64,000 bases of DNA, taken from Lepus europaeus. Taxonomy: Eukaryota > Chordata > Mammalia > Lagomorpha > Leporidae. Numbering within the stretch: position 1 is the stretch's first letter; the number at the start of each line of letters is the position of its first letter. The translations under genes were made by a program, and so were the position numbers. The stretch covers positions 7,846,540 through 7,910,539 of the forward strand of contig NC_084831.1 in assembly GCF_033115175.1 (NCBI RefSeq), read 5' to 3'. Below the pieces are notes generated by a model. It ran no database searches. It saw nothing but the letters and a program-made list of their open reading frames with translations, and was not told where the DNA came from. Shown piece after piece: positions 1 to 11,049 of the stretch.

Positions 1-52
1 CACCAGCGCAGTCCCAGGAGTTCTGTGACAGCGACTTAAAACGGACCAAGGC

Positions 53-303
53 GGGGCCAGCGCTGTGGCGTGGTGGGCTGAGCCTCCGCCTGCAGCACCA
101 GCATCCCAGAGGGGCGCCCGTTCCAGTCCCGGCTGCTCCACTTCCCATCCAGCTCCCTGCTACTGCACCTGAGAGAGCTGCAGAGAATGCCCAAATGCCC
201 AAATGCACCCACGGGGGAGACCGGGATGAGTTCCAAGCTCCTGGCTTCGGCTGGGAATAAACCTGGCCATTGCAGCTATTTGGGGAGTGAACCAGTAGAT
301 GGA

Positions 304-346
<43 letters not shown>

Positions 347-423
347 CTTCTCTCTCTCTCCCTCTGTGTCTCTGCTTCCTTCTCTCTCTCAACTCTTTTC
401 AAATAAATAAATGATCATTTTTA
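53..423 (+). mobile_element. CSINE, full length
   Basis: The element begins with the tRNA-like head GGGGCCAGCGCTGTGGCG, continues through the conserved body (CCGGCTGCTCCACTTCC, then GGGGAGTGAACCAGTAGATGG), runs into a long CT tract at about 305-365 and ends in AAATAAATAAATG. It has a small internal duplication (GCCCAAAT twice) near 187-204. Confidence 0.9.
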
Positions 424-729
424 AAAGATTTTATTTATTTATTTGAGAGATCGATTTACAGAAAGAGGGAGAAACAGAGAGTTTGGTCTTCCATCCACTG
501 GTTCACTCCCCACATGGTCGCAACGGCCAGAACTCTGAAGCCAGGAGCCAGGAGCTTCTTCCGGGTCTCCCACATAGGTGCAGGGACTTGAGCCATCTTC
601 CACTGCTTTCCCAGGCCATAGCAGAGAGCTGGATTGGAAGAGGAGCAGCCGGGACTCGAACTGGAGCCCATATGGGATGCTGGTGCTGTAGGCTGAGGCT
701 TTACCCGCTATGTCACAGTGCCTGTCCCA
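424..729 (-). mobile_element. CSINE, reverse orientation
   Basis: It starts with the reversed tail (TTTTATTTATTTATTTGAGAG) and reads through the reversed body to the head ending near CAGTGCCTGTCCC. It abuts the preceding copy tail to tail, forming an inverted SINE pair that could fold if transcribed. Confidence 0.9.
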
Positions 730-1372
730 AATCAATCTTTTTTTTTAAAATTCACTTCTGGCCTTCAGCCGGCTTTAAGTGGGGTTCCTGCCACTCACGA
801 TGAGAGTGCTGGGACGCCCCTGTTGGGAGGCAGAGGTGTGGTTGCCCCGGCTTCTTCCCCCTGGAGCCCTCCAGGGACGCCCTGAACCCTTTGCATTGTC
901 AAGTCCAAGTGTGAGTTCAAGAGAACGGATGAGATCTCGGGAGAGGCCCTGAAGACAAACGGCCAGGGCGACGTGTGCCGGGCTGAGTTGCAACGCCTGG
1001 ATTCTGCCTCTCCTGAGTGGCGTGGCCTTGGCCCAGTCGACTCACGGCGCCTTTATTTCCTGGGTTCTGGTGCTCTGGCTTCTGGGGCCTCGCTGGCCCA
1101 GGAGGGCTACCAAAATCCTGAAGGGAGCGGACAACTTGCCCAAGTGCCTTCACCTTTGAGTGCAAACCAATGCACGCGGGTCCCACAGCGCCTCACCTCC
1201 TTTATCAGCTCTCACCCCCTGGGCCACCAGCCACCTGCCAATCAATCACCCCAACCAGTACCTGGCCACTCAGGGCAGCCCTTGTGCCCCAAAGCCCACC
1301 CAAAGTATCCAGACTGGGTGCCCTGAGCCTGCATACCCGGCCTTGCCTGTTCCTTCCCATGGAAACCACGCG
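730..1372. other. Unassigned intergenic stretch
   Basis: I recognise no gene or repeat family here. The short open frames lack splice or homology support. Confidence 0.5.
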
Positions 1373-1700
1373 GGGGCCAGCGTTGTGGTGCAGGGAGTTA
1401 GGCAACCGCCTGCAGAGCCACATCTCACACCAGAGTACCCGATTCAAGCCCCCACTGCTCCACTTCCATCCCGCTCCCTGCTGATGCGCCTGGGAAAGCA
1501 GCCAAGGATGGGCCACGTGCCTGGGCCCCTGCACCCATGTGGGAGACCCGGCGGAGGCTCCTGGCTCCTGGCTTCAGCCTGGCCCAGCCCCAGACAATAC
1601 GGCCATCTAGGGAGTGAACCAGCAGACGATGGATCTCTGTTTCTCCCTCTGTCTCTGTCACTCTGCCTTTCAAATAAATAAATAGAAAATTTTTTGGAAA
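1373..1700 (+). mobile_element. CSINE
   Basis: Head GGGGGCCAGCGTTGTGGTGC, a complete body and tail CTTTCAAATAAATAAATAG. The body carries many scattered substitutions, so it is of middling age. Confidence 0.9.
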
Positions 1701-2194
1701 ATATCAACTGCAGGGAAGACTCTAGCCCCCACGCCTCTGCCTCCTGACTGTCCTTGGTGCTGCCCTGGGGCCCCTCCCCCATGGGCAGCCCCCTCCTCTG
1801 GGAGCCGTGAGAACCAAACTACCGCCCTACCATGGCAGCTGGGTCCTGATCTGGCGGCCTCCCTGCGCCTAGATAATAATAAAGTCTTTACTCTGAAACA
1901 CCCTCGAGCCTCAGTTTCCCTATTCGTAACCCAGGGTTGCCGCCACCCACCCTGCCCCACAGGGTCGCGACGGGAGCCAGATGGACAATGTCACTAAAAG
2001 CCTGGGAACTCCAGGGGGCTGCGTGGAGGAGAGGGGGCACATTCGGACCCCGAGTCAGCGCTTCGAGGACACCAGCGTCAGGCTGCCCGCACGGTCCTCC
2101 CACTCTCCAGATCGGTAAACTGAGGTGGCTGATTTGCCCGGGGCTTATGACTGGTTCTCCAAAGAGCCAAGACTGGAAATCAAGAGACGGGAGA
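1701..2194. other. Intergenic stretch with weak MIR remnants
   Basis: A MIR-like CCTCAGTTTCCCTATTCGTAA lies near 1909-1929 and a reversed MIR-like piece (GATCGGTAAACTGAGG) near 2111-2126. Nothing else is recognised. Confidence 0.4.
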
Positions 2195-2512
2195 GGGGCT
2201 GGTGCTGTGGTGTAGCGGGTAAAGCCACTGCCTGCAGTGTGCTGGCATCCCGTGTGGGTGCTGGTTTGAGTCCCGGCTGCTCCACCTCCGATCCAGCTCT
2301 CTGCTATGGCCTGGGAAAACAGTGGAAGATGGCCCAAGTCCCTGCACCTATGTGGGAGACCCAGAAGAAGCTCCTGGCTCCTGGCCTCAGAGCTCCAGCT
2401 GTTGTGACCATTTGAAGAGTGAACCAGTGGATGCAAGACCTCTCTCTCTCTCTCCACCTCTCCTTCTCTCTCTATGTAACTCTGACTTATAAATAAATAA
2501 ATAAGTCTTAAG
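2195..2512 (+). mobile_element. CSINE
   Basis: Head GGGGCTGGTGCTGTGGTGTAGCG, full body, short CT tract and tail AAATAAATAAATAAGTCTTAA. Confidence 0.9.
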
Positions 2513-3124
2513 AGAGAGAGAAAGACAGGAAAAAAGTGCAATCCAGGCCAGCTAGGGTTAACGAGGACTGTGTCTTGGAAGAGACAGGCACGCGCCACAC
2601 GTGTGCACGCTCGGGCACACGCGCCCTGCAGGCGTGCTTTCTGCCAGCACTGTTAGGGTTAAGGGTGCCCGCTGCATCCAGCACTGGACAGACAATTTCC
2701 CTGCCTCTCCCACTCCTCATTTCGCCTCCCAGCCCTTGGACACAATGGGGGTTCTCTTTTAGGATCACAATTAGGCGCCTTCTCCAACTGGCATCGTCGC
2801 CTCGCCTCCCTACGGGACTCCCCTCCCCGAGCCGCCAAGCAAGCAGCGCTCACAGCCCAGCCCCGCCTGACAAATCCTCCCTGCGATGCGGACGTGGGGG
2901 GCTCGGACAGTGAGAACCTTCAGGCAGCAATTCCGAGGCAGGAGCCAAGTCCTTGGTCAGGAGAGCCCATCGCTCCAGAGACCCCCGAGCCCCTGGAGCA
3001 GAGAGATTAGACACCACCCCGCAGCCAGACGCGGTGGGGCTGGGGAAGGGTGGCACCTGGTCTCTTGTGTCATCAACGCCGGCGATTGCCGCCCGCTGAA
3101 TGCAAGCACACTGCCGGGTGCCTT
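2513..3124. other. Unassigned intergenic stretch
   Basis: No gene or repeat is recognised. A run rich in alternating CACGTG/CACACG motifs lies near 2588-2625. Confidence 0.4.
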
Positions 3125-3260
3125 GGCTGGCTGAGCTCAGTGAGTCCTCACACCCACTCCATGGGGCAGGAGTTTTTACTGCGCCCATTTTACAGATGGG
3201 CACCTTCTGACAACCCAAGATTGGCCCCCTCACAGGGCAGGGACCAATGGAGCAGAGAAA
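3125..3260 (-). mobile_element. MIR fragment
   Basis: TCCTCACACCCACTCCATGG followed by CCCATTTTACAGATGGGC is the reversed MIR core. The copy is diverged, as expected for a repeat predating placental mammals. Confidence 0.6.
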
Positions 3261-3354
3261 CGGCTGCCCCTTGCTCCACTTTGCCACAGTCCCCGTCACC
3301 CCCTATAGGTGACACCTGTCTCCCCCATTTAAGTCACCCGCTGCAGCCCTGTGT

Positions 3355-3510
3355 GTCCGAGTTTGCCCCCCTCACTGTGCCGCCTCTGCCCTGTGCCTCC
3401 TACACGCTCACCTGGTTCTCAAGACATCAGGACTGGGCACCTGCAGACCCTTCCTGCAGGCTGACTCCTCCAGGAAGCCTTCCCGCTTCCTCATCAGCTC
3501 GATGTCTGGA
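3355..3510 (+). mobile_element. L2 LINE 3' fragment
   Basis: ACTCCTCCAGGAAGCCTTCC is a hallmark of the L2 3' region; the surrounding 150 bases are loosely L2-like. No coding remnant is present. Confidence 0.5.
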
Positions 3511-3639
3511 CTGGAGGGACCCTTGAAGATCGTCCGGTCCTGACTCATCAGCTACAGAGGAAGAGACTGAGCCCCCACGGCCCCCAATGCTACGGCCACC
3601 AAGCGCTGTCCCCAGCAAGCTCGCTGGCCCATGCCCGCC

Positions 3640-3730
3640 TTTGGGGGAAGTAGAGCTGGTGTCATTCCATGCCCATCTTACAGATGGAGAAACCGAGGCA
3701 AGGTGCTCTCTTTGCAACCCTTGAGGATAC
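3640..3730 (-). mobile_element. MIR fragment
   Basis: CCCATCTTACAGATGGAGAAACCGAGGCAAGG is the reversed MIR core region (quoted across 3673-3704). Confidence 0.55.
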
Positions 3731-4462
3731 TTCCAGGGCCTTGCTGACCACAGGCTAAGGCTGCTAACCCCTCTCATTATTCCCGTCTCCTCCACTAGCC
3801 CCGGAGCTCCAGGACACGCCTGGGCCACCCCTCCCCTCTCCCCTCTCTGTGGGCACAGGCCCTGGGGAGCCCTGAACTAGTGCTGCTGCCTCCTCCAGCT
3901 CACAGGCACCCCAGCTCCGGCTTCCTTCCGGCCTGGCTGGGGCCTGGATTCTGTCCCTAACTCCCCAGACAGGCTAACTGCAGCCCATGCTCACCCAGAG
4001 ACGCCTGGCAAAGCTGACCCTGTCCCCTGACCCCTGACCCCATCCTACCACGTTTGGCTCTCCCCCCATATGGCCCATCTCAGGGTCCAGAGGGGACTCT
4101 GTGACATCACTGGACCTGCCTCTGGGGACCCTGGCCAAGGAGCCTTCCCCTCTCCTGGGATGGGCAATGGAGACTTGGGCCTGTTCTCCCCAGAGACTGA
4201 CTGTCTCAGCACCTGGGTCATCACGCCCTGGCTCCCCGCCCCCACACTCCTTAGGCCCTGCCTGTCTCTGCACGCCGGGGGCTGTCTCTCCAGTTGCGCA
4301 CTAACTCGCCCACACAGCCATGTGCCGCAGTCCTAATTGTCACCCCCCAGGCATCGCCAGCGGTCTGCGTCCCCCCACACTCCCCAAGCCACTGGGCAGG
4401 GGCCCCCAGGGGGGCCCCGGGGATGAGCAGACAGGGTCCCCTGGGCAGGGGAGTCTCACTTG
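3731..4462. other. Unassigned intergenic stretch
   Basis: GC-rich sequence with no recognised gene or repeat. Confidence 0.4.
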
Positions 4463-4570
4463 GCCGTAATTAAACTCCGCTGCTGTGCAGGCGGTAGACA
4501 AAAGGCAACCCATAATGGGATTAGAATTGTCATCAATTAAAGCCATAAATTCAATAAATGCCTTATCGGC
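4463..4570. other. Candidate conserved noncoding element
   Basis: An AT-rich island in GC-rich surroundings. It carries TAATTA at 4467-4472, GGGATTA (OTX/PITX-type) at 4517-4523 and ATCAATTAA at about 4532-4540, and is free of young repeats. The composition resembles a homeodomain-bound enhancer; conservation cannot be tested here. Confidence 0.35.
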
Positions 4571-5240
4571 TTCCTTCTGAACTGGCTGGGCCCTCGGCCG
4601 CTGGCTCTGCTGGATGGAAGGAGGGGCCGGGGGGGGGGGGCAGGTTGGGGTGGCCAGGCCAGCCATGGCTGCAGCAGCCCGCCCAAGATCAGGATGACCA
4701 GGCCGGGCGGGGCCCCTCCTCCAGCGACGCCCACGCACGGCACTGCTCCCGATCACGTGCGGTTTCATCACCCCTCAGGATTTGTGGTCATGCACCTCTG
4801 CCATCAGCCTCGGGCACCCGCTCAGTGGCCCTGGGTGCCAAGCGTGTGGCGAGGTGGAGGGGGACATCTGTGGCCTGGGGACGGTGTAGATTTGAACCCC
4901 AGGCCCCGCCCATGCAAGCGACAGCACCTGGGACAGGTGTCTGCATTCAGCAGCCCTGCGGCTCTGCACACAGAGCTGACGTCCCTGTTGGGGGCCCCAG
5001 GAAGAGGCCGGCACCTTCAGGAGTGAGGAGACCCAACCACGTCACGGAGGGGACACCTGGTGAGGGACCATCTTTGTAAAGAACCCCAGCGTGAGCCCTG
5101 TTCTGAAGGGTAAGCCCAGAGAGGGGAGGGGGGAGACAGGGAGCGTGCTCAACATGAGAGGAGTAGGTGCAAAGGCCCTGAGGTGCGAGCAGCTGAGGAT
5201 CCTTCCTCGGTGGGACACGAGGTTTGTGCACCTTGAGTGA
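4571..5240. other. Unassigned intergenic stretch
   Basis: No recognised gene or repeat; a G run lies at about 4629-4640. Confidence 0.4.
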
Positions 5241-5256
5241 GGGGAGAGGACTTTTC

Positions 5257-5603
5257 CTTTTTTTTTTTTTTTTTTTTTTTTTTTTGACAGGCAGAGTGGA
5301 CAGTGAGAGAGAGAGAGAGACAGAGAGAAAGGTCTTCCTTTTCCGTTGGTTTACCCCCCCAATGGCCGCTGCGGCCAGCGCACCGTGCTGATCCGAAGGC
5401 AGGAGCCAGGTGCTTCTCCTGGTCTCCCATGCGGGTGCAGGGCCCAAGCACTTGGGCCATCCTCCACTGCCTTCCTGGGCCATAGCAGAGAGCTGGCCTG
5501 GAAGAGGAGCAACTGGGCAGAATCCGGCGCCCTGACCAGGACTAGAACCCGGTGTGCCGGCGCCTCAGGCAGAGGATTAGCCTGTTGAGCCGTGGTGCTG
5601 GCC
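5257..5603 (-). mobile_element. Young-type CSINE with target-site duplication
   Basis: A long poly-T leads into TTGACAGGCAGAGTGGACAG and a reversed body ending GCCGTGGTGCTGGCC. It is flanked by the perfect 16-base repeat GGGGAGAGGACTTTTC at 5241-5256 and 5604-5619, the target-site duplication of a LINE-driven insertion. The intact repeat argues for a recent insertion. Confidence 0.95.
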
Positions 5604-5655
5604 GGGGAGAGGACTTTTCAAAAAGAATGCCGAATATGGCAAGACAGGTAAGGTC

Positions 5656-5958
5656 AGGCCGGTGCCGTGCCGTGGCGGGCAAAGCCACTGCCTGTGATGC
5701 CAGCATCCCATATGGGCGCCGGTTTGTGTCCTGGCTGCTCCACTTCCCATCCAGCTCCCTGCTAATGACTTGGAAAAAGCCCAAGTATTTGGGCTCCTGA
5801 ACCCACACAGGAGACCCGGATGAATTTCCTGGCTCCTGGCTTCGGGCTGGCCCAGCTCTGCCCATTGCAGCCATCTGGGAAGTGAACCAGCAGATGGAAG
5901 AGCGCTCTCTCTCTCTCTCTCTAACTTTGATTTTCAAAATAAATAAGCCTCCAAAAAC
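5656..5958 (+). mobile_element. CSINE
   Basis: Head GGCCGGTGCCGTGCCGTGG, full body and tail TTTTCAAAATAAATAAGCC. Confidence 0.88.
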
Positions 5959-6204
5959 AAAAGTTACTGTCCTTTCAGGCTATAAAGAAGTGTCACAAAT
6001 TGCACATTTTTAAAGCTGACGGACACCACAAGCACCACAAAGCAAGGAGAAAACGCGCCCGTTCTCAGCCCACCCGCTCCTGTGATGTCTCAGCTTACGT
6101 TTTTGGCTGATACCCTCGGATTCCTTCTCCATATGTTAAAATTTTCGTAATCTCATTTCCTAGAGAGAAGAGAACATGACAACTCCTCCAGCATGTTGAG
6201 TGAG

Positions 6205-6224
6205 CACACACACACACACACACA
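6205..6224. repeat. (CA)n microsatellite
   Basis: Ten uninterrupted CA dinucleotides in otherwise unassigned sequence (5959-6275). Confidence 0.85.
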
Positions 6225-6289
6225 GGGTGCACTTCCAAGTTGACTGAAAATGGGATGAAGATAAGCTTGTTTCAGTGCAATAGAATTTT

Positions 6290-6604
6290 TTTTGACAGGC
6301 AGAGTTAGACAGTGAGAGAGAGAGAGAGAGGTCTTCCTTCCATTGGTTCACCCCCAAAATGGCCGCTACGGCCAGCGTGCAGCACCAATCCCAAGCCAGG
6401 AGCCAGGTGCTTCCTCCTGGTCTCCCATGCGGGTTCAGATCCCAAGCACTTGGGCCATCCTCCACTGCCCTCCTGGGGCCACAGCAGAGAGCTGGACTGG
6501 GAGAGGAGCAGCTGGGACAGAATCTGGTGCCCCAACTGGGACTAGAACCCGGGGTGCCGGTGCTGCAGGCAGAGGATTAGCCTAGTGAGCCGCGGCGCCG
6601 GCCC
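6290..6604 (-). mobile_element. Young-type CSINE with target-site duplication
   Basis: The reversed body ends AGCCGCGGCGCCGGCCC. The perfect 14-base repeat TGCAATAGAATTTT lies at 6276-6289 and 6607-6620, marking the insertion site. Confidence 0.95.
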
Positions 6605-6796
6605 AATGCAATAGAATTTTGAAGTCCACGCCGATCTGGAGTCTCCCAGAAGTTCTTGGAAAATTAGCTATGAGGTGAATGATGAGGAAGCGCTGCGTGG
6701 CTTTCAATCTTTTTGCACCAAGGTAAACTCCCTTCTTATTCCATTTTCCCGTGAACTTTCTGAGCTATGCTCTCACATATAGAACAATAAATTGGG

Positions 6797-6950
6797 GGGA
6801 AGGGGCATCTGGCCCAGTGGGTGCGATGCTGCCTCTCATACTGTAGCGCCTGCACTGGGTTCCTGGATTCCTGGCTCCGGATTCCAGCTAATGCACACCC
6901 TGGGAGGCAGCCACGATGGCTCAAGTCACTGGGTCCCCACCACCCACCAA
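6797..6950 (+). mobile_element. Old CSINE, 3' truncated
   Basis: GGGGCATCTGGCCCAGTGGG through CCCACCACCCACC matches the head half of an older CSINE class (with CTAATGCACACCCTGGGAGG). It stops just before the next copy. Confidence 0.7.
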
Positions 6951-6962
6951 AGGACTCCAACT

Positions 6963-7301
6963 GGGGCCGGCGCTGTGGTGCAGCCCGGACAGCCACCACC
7001 TGTGACTCCAGCATCCCATATGGGCGCTGGTTTGTCCCGGCTGCTCCACTTCCAATCCAGCTCCCTGCTGATGGCCTGGGGAAAGCAATGGAAGATGGCC
7101 CAAGTCCTTGGGCCCCTGCACCTGCATGGGAGACCTGGAAGAAGCTCCTGGCTTGGGATCGGCGTAGTTTCGGCCGTTGCAGCCAATTGGGGAGTGAACC
7201 AGCGGATGGAAGACCTTCTCTCTCTCTCTCTCTGCCTCTTCTCTCTCTGTGTAACTCTGACTCTCAAGTAAAAAATAAATAAATCTTTAAAAAAAAAAGA
7301 T
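6963..7301 (+). mobile_element. CSINE
   Basis: Head GGGGCCGGCGCTGTGGTGC, full body, CT tract and tail AAATAAATAAATCTTTAAAA. Confidence 0.92.
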
Positions 7302-7332
7302 GGGTTTATTATTTTGCTGCAAAAATGTTTGT

Positions 7333-7662
7333 TTTTTTTTTTTAAAGATTTATTTATTTATTTGAAAGTCAGAGTTACAGAGAGAGAGGGAGAGGCAGAG
7401 AGAGAGAGAGAAGTCTTCCATCCGATAGTTCACTCCCAATTGGCCGCAATGGCCAGAGCTGCGCCGATCCGAAGCCAAGAGCCAGGGGCCTTCTCTGGGT
7501 CTCCAAAGTGGGTGCAGGAGCCCAAGGACTTGGGCCATCCTCTACTGCTTTCCCAGGCCACAGCAGAGAGCTGGATCGGAAGTGGGGCAACCCGGTCTCG
7601 AACCAGCGCCCATATGGGATGCCGGCACTTCAGTCCAGGGTGTTAACCCATAGCGCCAGCCC
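7333..7662 (-). mobile_element. CSINE, reverse orientation
   Basis: Reversed tail TTAAAGATTTATTTATTTAT, complete reversed body and reversed head ending CATAGCGCCAGCCC. Confidence 0.92.
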
Positions 7663-7762
7663 AAGCAAGAAAACATTTTGAAATCTATGTATATGAGGGG
7701 TCTGAAAGAAGTTCACAGAAATGTGTATTATGAAAACAACATGCTGTATCATGTATATTTCT

Positions 7763-7816
7763 TTCTTTTTTTAAAAGATTTATTTATTTGAAAGAGTTAC
7801 ACAGAGAGAGAAGGAG

Positions 7817-7856
<40 letters not shown>

Positions 7857-8118
7857 TACCATCTACTGGTTCACTCCCCAGATGGCCACAACAGCAGAAG
7901 CTGTGCCGATCCGAAGCCAGGAGCCAGGAGCCAGAAGCTTCTTCCGGGTCTCCCACATGGGTGCAGGGTCCCAAGGCTTTGGGCCATCTTGTACTGCTTT
8001 CCCAAGCCATAGCAGAGAGCTGGATCAGAAGTGGAGCAGCCGGGACACAAACCAGCGCCCTATGGGATGCTGGAGTCACAGGTGGCGGCCTTACCTGCTC
8101 CGCCACAGCACCGGCCCT
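7763..8118 (-). mobile_element. CSINE with short target-site duplication
   Basis: Reversed tail and GA-rich tract, complete body and head ending CACAGCACCGGCCC. GTATATTTCT occurs at 7753-7762 and 8121-8130. Confidence 0.9.
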
Positions 8119-8229
8119 GCGTATATTTCTGATGGTTCCTCCTCCGGTATCTTTCTGACGGGAGCTAGTGCCTGTGCTGAGGAGTCTTTACTGCAGAGCA
8201 GATGCTCCACCTGGAGACGTCCCCAGTGG

Positions 8230-8565
8230 GTGTGCGTGGTGCTGCGGCTGAGCCACCGCGGGGGACACCCGCACCCCACGTCGAGCGCCTGGCTGCAGTC
8301 CCAGCGCTTCCTGCTCCCGTGCACCTGGGAGCCGGCCGTGCTCCAGTGCTCGAGTGCCTGCCACCCATGTGAGAGACCCAGGTGGAGCTCCTGGCTCCTG
8401 GCTCCTGGCTCCTGGCTCCTGGCTCCTGGCTCTGGTCTGGCCCGGCCCTGGCCGTTGCAGGCATTTGGGGAGTGAACCAGTGGACGAAGATCTCTTTCGA
8501 TCTCTTTCTCTCTGTGTCTCTCAGCCTTTCAAATAAAATGAAAATAAATAAATACACTTTTTAAA
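8230..8565 (+). mobile_element. Old CSINE with internal 7-base expansion
   Basis: An older CSINE body ends in TTTCAAATAAAATGAAAATAAATAAAT. The normally twice-repeated GCTCCTG motif is expanded to six tandem units at 8387-8428. Confidence 0.8.
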
Positions 8566-8572
8566 TGTTCTC

Positions 8573-8888
8573 AGGGCATGGGGATTCGGCTTAGTGGGTA
8601 GGACGACAGCTAAGATGCCCACGTCCCGCACAGAACTGCCCGGGGCCAGGGCCCGACTCCGGCTTCCTGCTGAGCTGACCCTGGGAGGCAGAGGTGGCAG
8701 TTTAAGTGGCTGGGTTCCTGTCACCCACGTGGGAGACCTGAGTGACTTCCTGCTCCTGGCTTCGGCTTGGCCAACCCTAGCTGCCGAGGGCACTGGGGAG
8801 TCACCAGCAGGTGGGAGCTCTGTTTCTCTGCCTCCCTCCCGCTTGCTCGTTCACTCGCTCTGCCTCTGCCTCTCAAAGAAAATAGTTA
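8573..8888 (+). mobile_element. Old CSINE
   Basis: Recognised by CTGACCCTGGGAGGCAG, CACCCACGTGGGAGACCTG and a degenerate CT-rich end (CTCTCAAAGAAAATAG). Confidence 0.75.
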
Positions 8889-8889
8889 G

Positions 8890-9138
8890 GAGCCAGCGCT
8901 GTGGCGTAGTGGGCTAAGCTCTTACACCGGTATCCCCTAGGGCACCTGTTCGAGTCCCGGCTGCTCCACTTCCAATCCAGCTCCCTGCCTATGCACCTAG
9001 GAAGGCCACAAAAGATGGCCCAGGTACCTGGGCCCCTGCACCTGTGTGGGAGACTGGGAAGAAGCTCCTGGCTCCTGGATTTGGCCTGGCCCAGCTCCAG
9101 CCACTGTGGCCATTTGGGGAATGAACCAGCAGATGGAA

Positions 9139-9182
<44 letters not shown>

Positions 9183-9262
9183 GTGTGTATGTGTGTGTCT
9201 CTCTCTCTCTTCCTGTAACTCTGCCTCTCAAATAAATAAATAAATCTTTCCTTAAAATATTT
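8890..9262 (+). mobile_element. CSINE
   Basis: Head AGGAGCCAGCGCTGTGGCG, full body, a long TC/TG tract at about 9141-9210 and tail CTCTCAAATAAATAAATAAA. Confidence 0.92.
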
Positions 9263-10279
9263 AAAAGTGATTTTTTCAACATCCACAGGTGAAGACCGAC
9301 CTCCTGCCCCACAGGCCGGGCAGGGCTCCACAGCTGGAGCCTGTCTCTGCACCAGCCCCGGCCCTGTGCTTCAAGTCCTGCCTTCGGTGAGTCCCACACA
9401 GCGGGTGGGGGGCCCTGTAAGGAGACTGGGACTGTGACCTCATCCTACCGAGCTCACTCTAAGGACCCCTCCCCACCCCACCCCCGGCCTTAAACGGCTC
9501 CAGCCAAGGGCCATGTGCAGGTGAAGTGCAGCCAAACAAGACACATTGATGGACTGGAGTGAGCATTGTCTACGCGGGCACACGTCACGGGCAAGACCAT
9601 GTGTGCACAACGCTGGGGCCCCTCCCACAGCCTCAGAAGACTTGTCGTCAGCCAGCGGCAAGTCCACACTTGCCTCTGATGGGGACATGAGCCTGGACGG
9701 CGGCCTTGTGGCCAAAAGTAGCGGCTTGGCCTCATCCCATTCGCCAGTGGGGGCAGGGCAGAGCCAGAGCCCAGTGAATGGGCTGGGGGGGGGGGGGCAC
9801 TGGGCAGGTCCCTGCAAGTGTCAGGCACAACAGAGGAGGGTGACCCAGTGGCAGTGGCGGGGTGACCAGATGAGGAAGGGGAGGCGGGAGAAACAGCTAT
9901 AGGGCAGTAGCCCCAGGACCTTGGGACAGGTGGGCAGGGGCTGGGAGGGGGAAGGGGGCCCTTGTGTTCCCAACTCCCCTCCCCACCCCGCCCCAGCCCC
10001 CAGGACAGATTCCCTCCCTGAAGCTGCCCAAGCAGGACCCTGGGACGTCCCTCAGCTAAGAATGCCCCTCCCCCCACATTACTAGTGGGGCCCGTGACCC
10101 TGCTCTGGCAAACGCTCCCAGGAACAGGACAGGGTCCTGTCTCAGCCTCTCAGCCTCCCAGGCCCCTGCGAGACTCCGCCCACCCCAAAGCCCCCACCTC
10201 TCCAACCTCTACCGCCAAACCCCCTGGGAAGTCGCCCTTCTCCCACCCCAACAACCAAGCTAAGCCCAGAGCCTTTGCG
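9263..10279. other. Repeat-free intergenic stretch
   Basis: No gene or repeat family recognised. A G run lies at 9786-9797. Open frames here lack splice or homology support. Confidence 0.45.
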
Positions 10280-10425
10280 AGCGCTTATTAAGCCACTAAT
10301 TAATTGATTTTTCCCCCTCATTGCGTGCTGTTAATTAGTTTCTTGTAGTAACAGAGACTATTATTCTTGGAAGTAATAACTTGGTCTAGGAGGCAGCTTT
10401 AATGTTACAATTACTGGGGGGGCGG
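10280..10425. other. Candidate conserved noncoding element rich in homeodomain sites
   Basis: An AT-rich island with overlapping TAATTA/TAATTG at 10297-10306 and TAATTA at 10332-10337, plus further AT-rich sites to about 10415, bounded by GC-rich DNA. Being free of young SINEs with dense homeodomain motifs suggests an enhancer; this is inference. Confidence 0.4.
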
Positions 10426-11049
10426 GGTCTCAGGCTCAGGTGGCCAGGACTAATTCAGGAAAAAAAAAAAAAAAGGAGGAAACTCAACACAGCTCTCCCT
10501 CTGAAAGACAATGTCCGCTGGTGGCCTAATTCGTTGTTTTCAGATTTTCTCCAGTGGAAAATGTCATTTTTAAAATAACAAAAGCTCCTTTTTTTTAAAG
10601 CTGGGAAGAGTCTGGGAAAACCATCCCTGGGAGGAAGGGCCTGGGGTGCTGGGTTGGGGCCGGGCGGGGAGTGGGCTCCATCGGCTCCGATAGTTTCTGT
10701 TCCTGGCTGACCTTTCTGAGCCTGCCCCACGGTTCCCCAGCTGGGAAAGTCCGAAGCCAGCATGAAAACGAGGGGCCTGGCGCGGAGACCGGGGCCTAAC
10801 CCTGGCCCACATGGCTGGCGCAGCGCGGGGACGCGCACTGGACGCCCCAGAGCCGAGAGGAGGAAGGAGAGGCGTCCAAGCTGGCTGAGCCCCTGTTGCC
10901 TGCGTTTCTGTCTCACGGAGCTTGTGTCCCAGTGAAGGAAACAGTGCAGTCCACAGCAAATGGACTGGAAAACCGTAGGGGCAGAGAACACCGTGGATAG
11001 GGTGCCCGCCCCCCCCCCCACCGTGCTGAGAGCAGTGGGCGGGGATAAG
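10426..11049. other. Unassigned intergenic stretch
   Basis: No recognised gene or repeat apart from an A run at about 10460-10474. Confidence 0.4.

Noticed and set aside
160-402. RERERE-type basic open frame
   Set aside because: Translation of the CT tract of a CSINE; the same artefact occurs in many copies in the window.
1888-2598. 236-residue minus-strand open frame
   Set aside because: It crosses a whole CSINE in antisense; the residues LVHSSNGHNSWSSEARSQE are the usual SINE translation.
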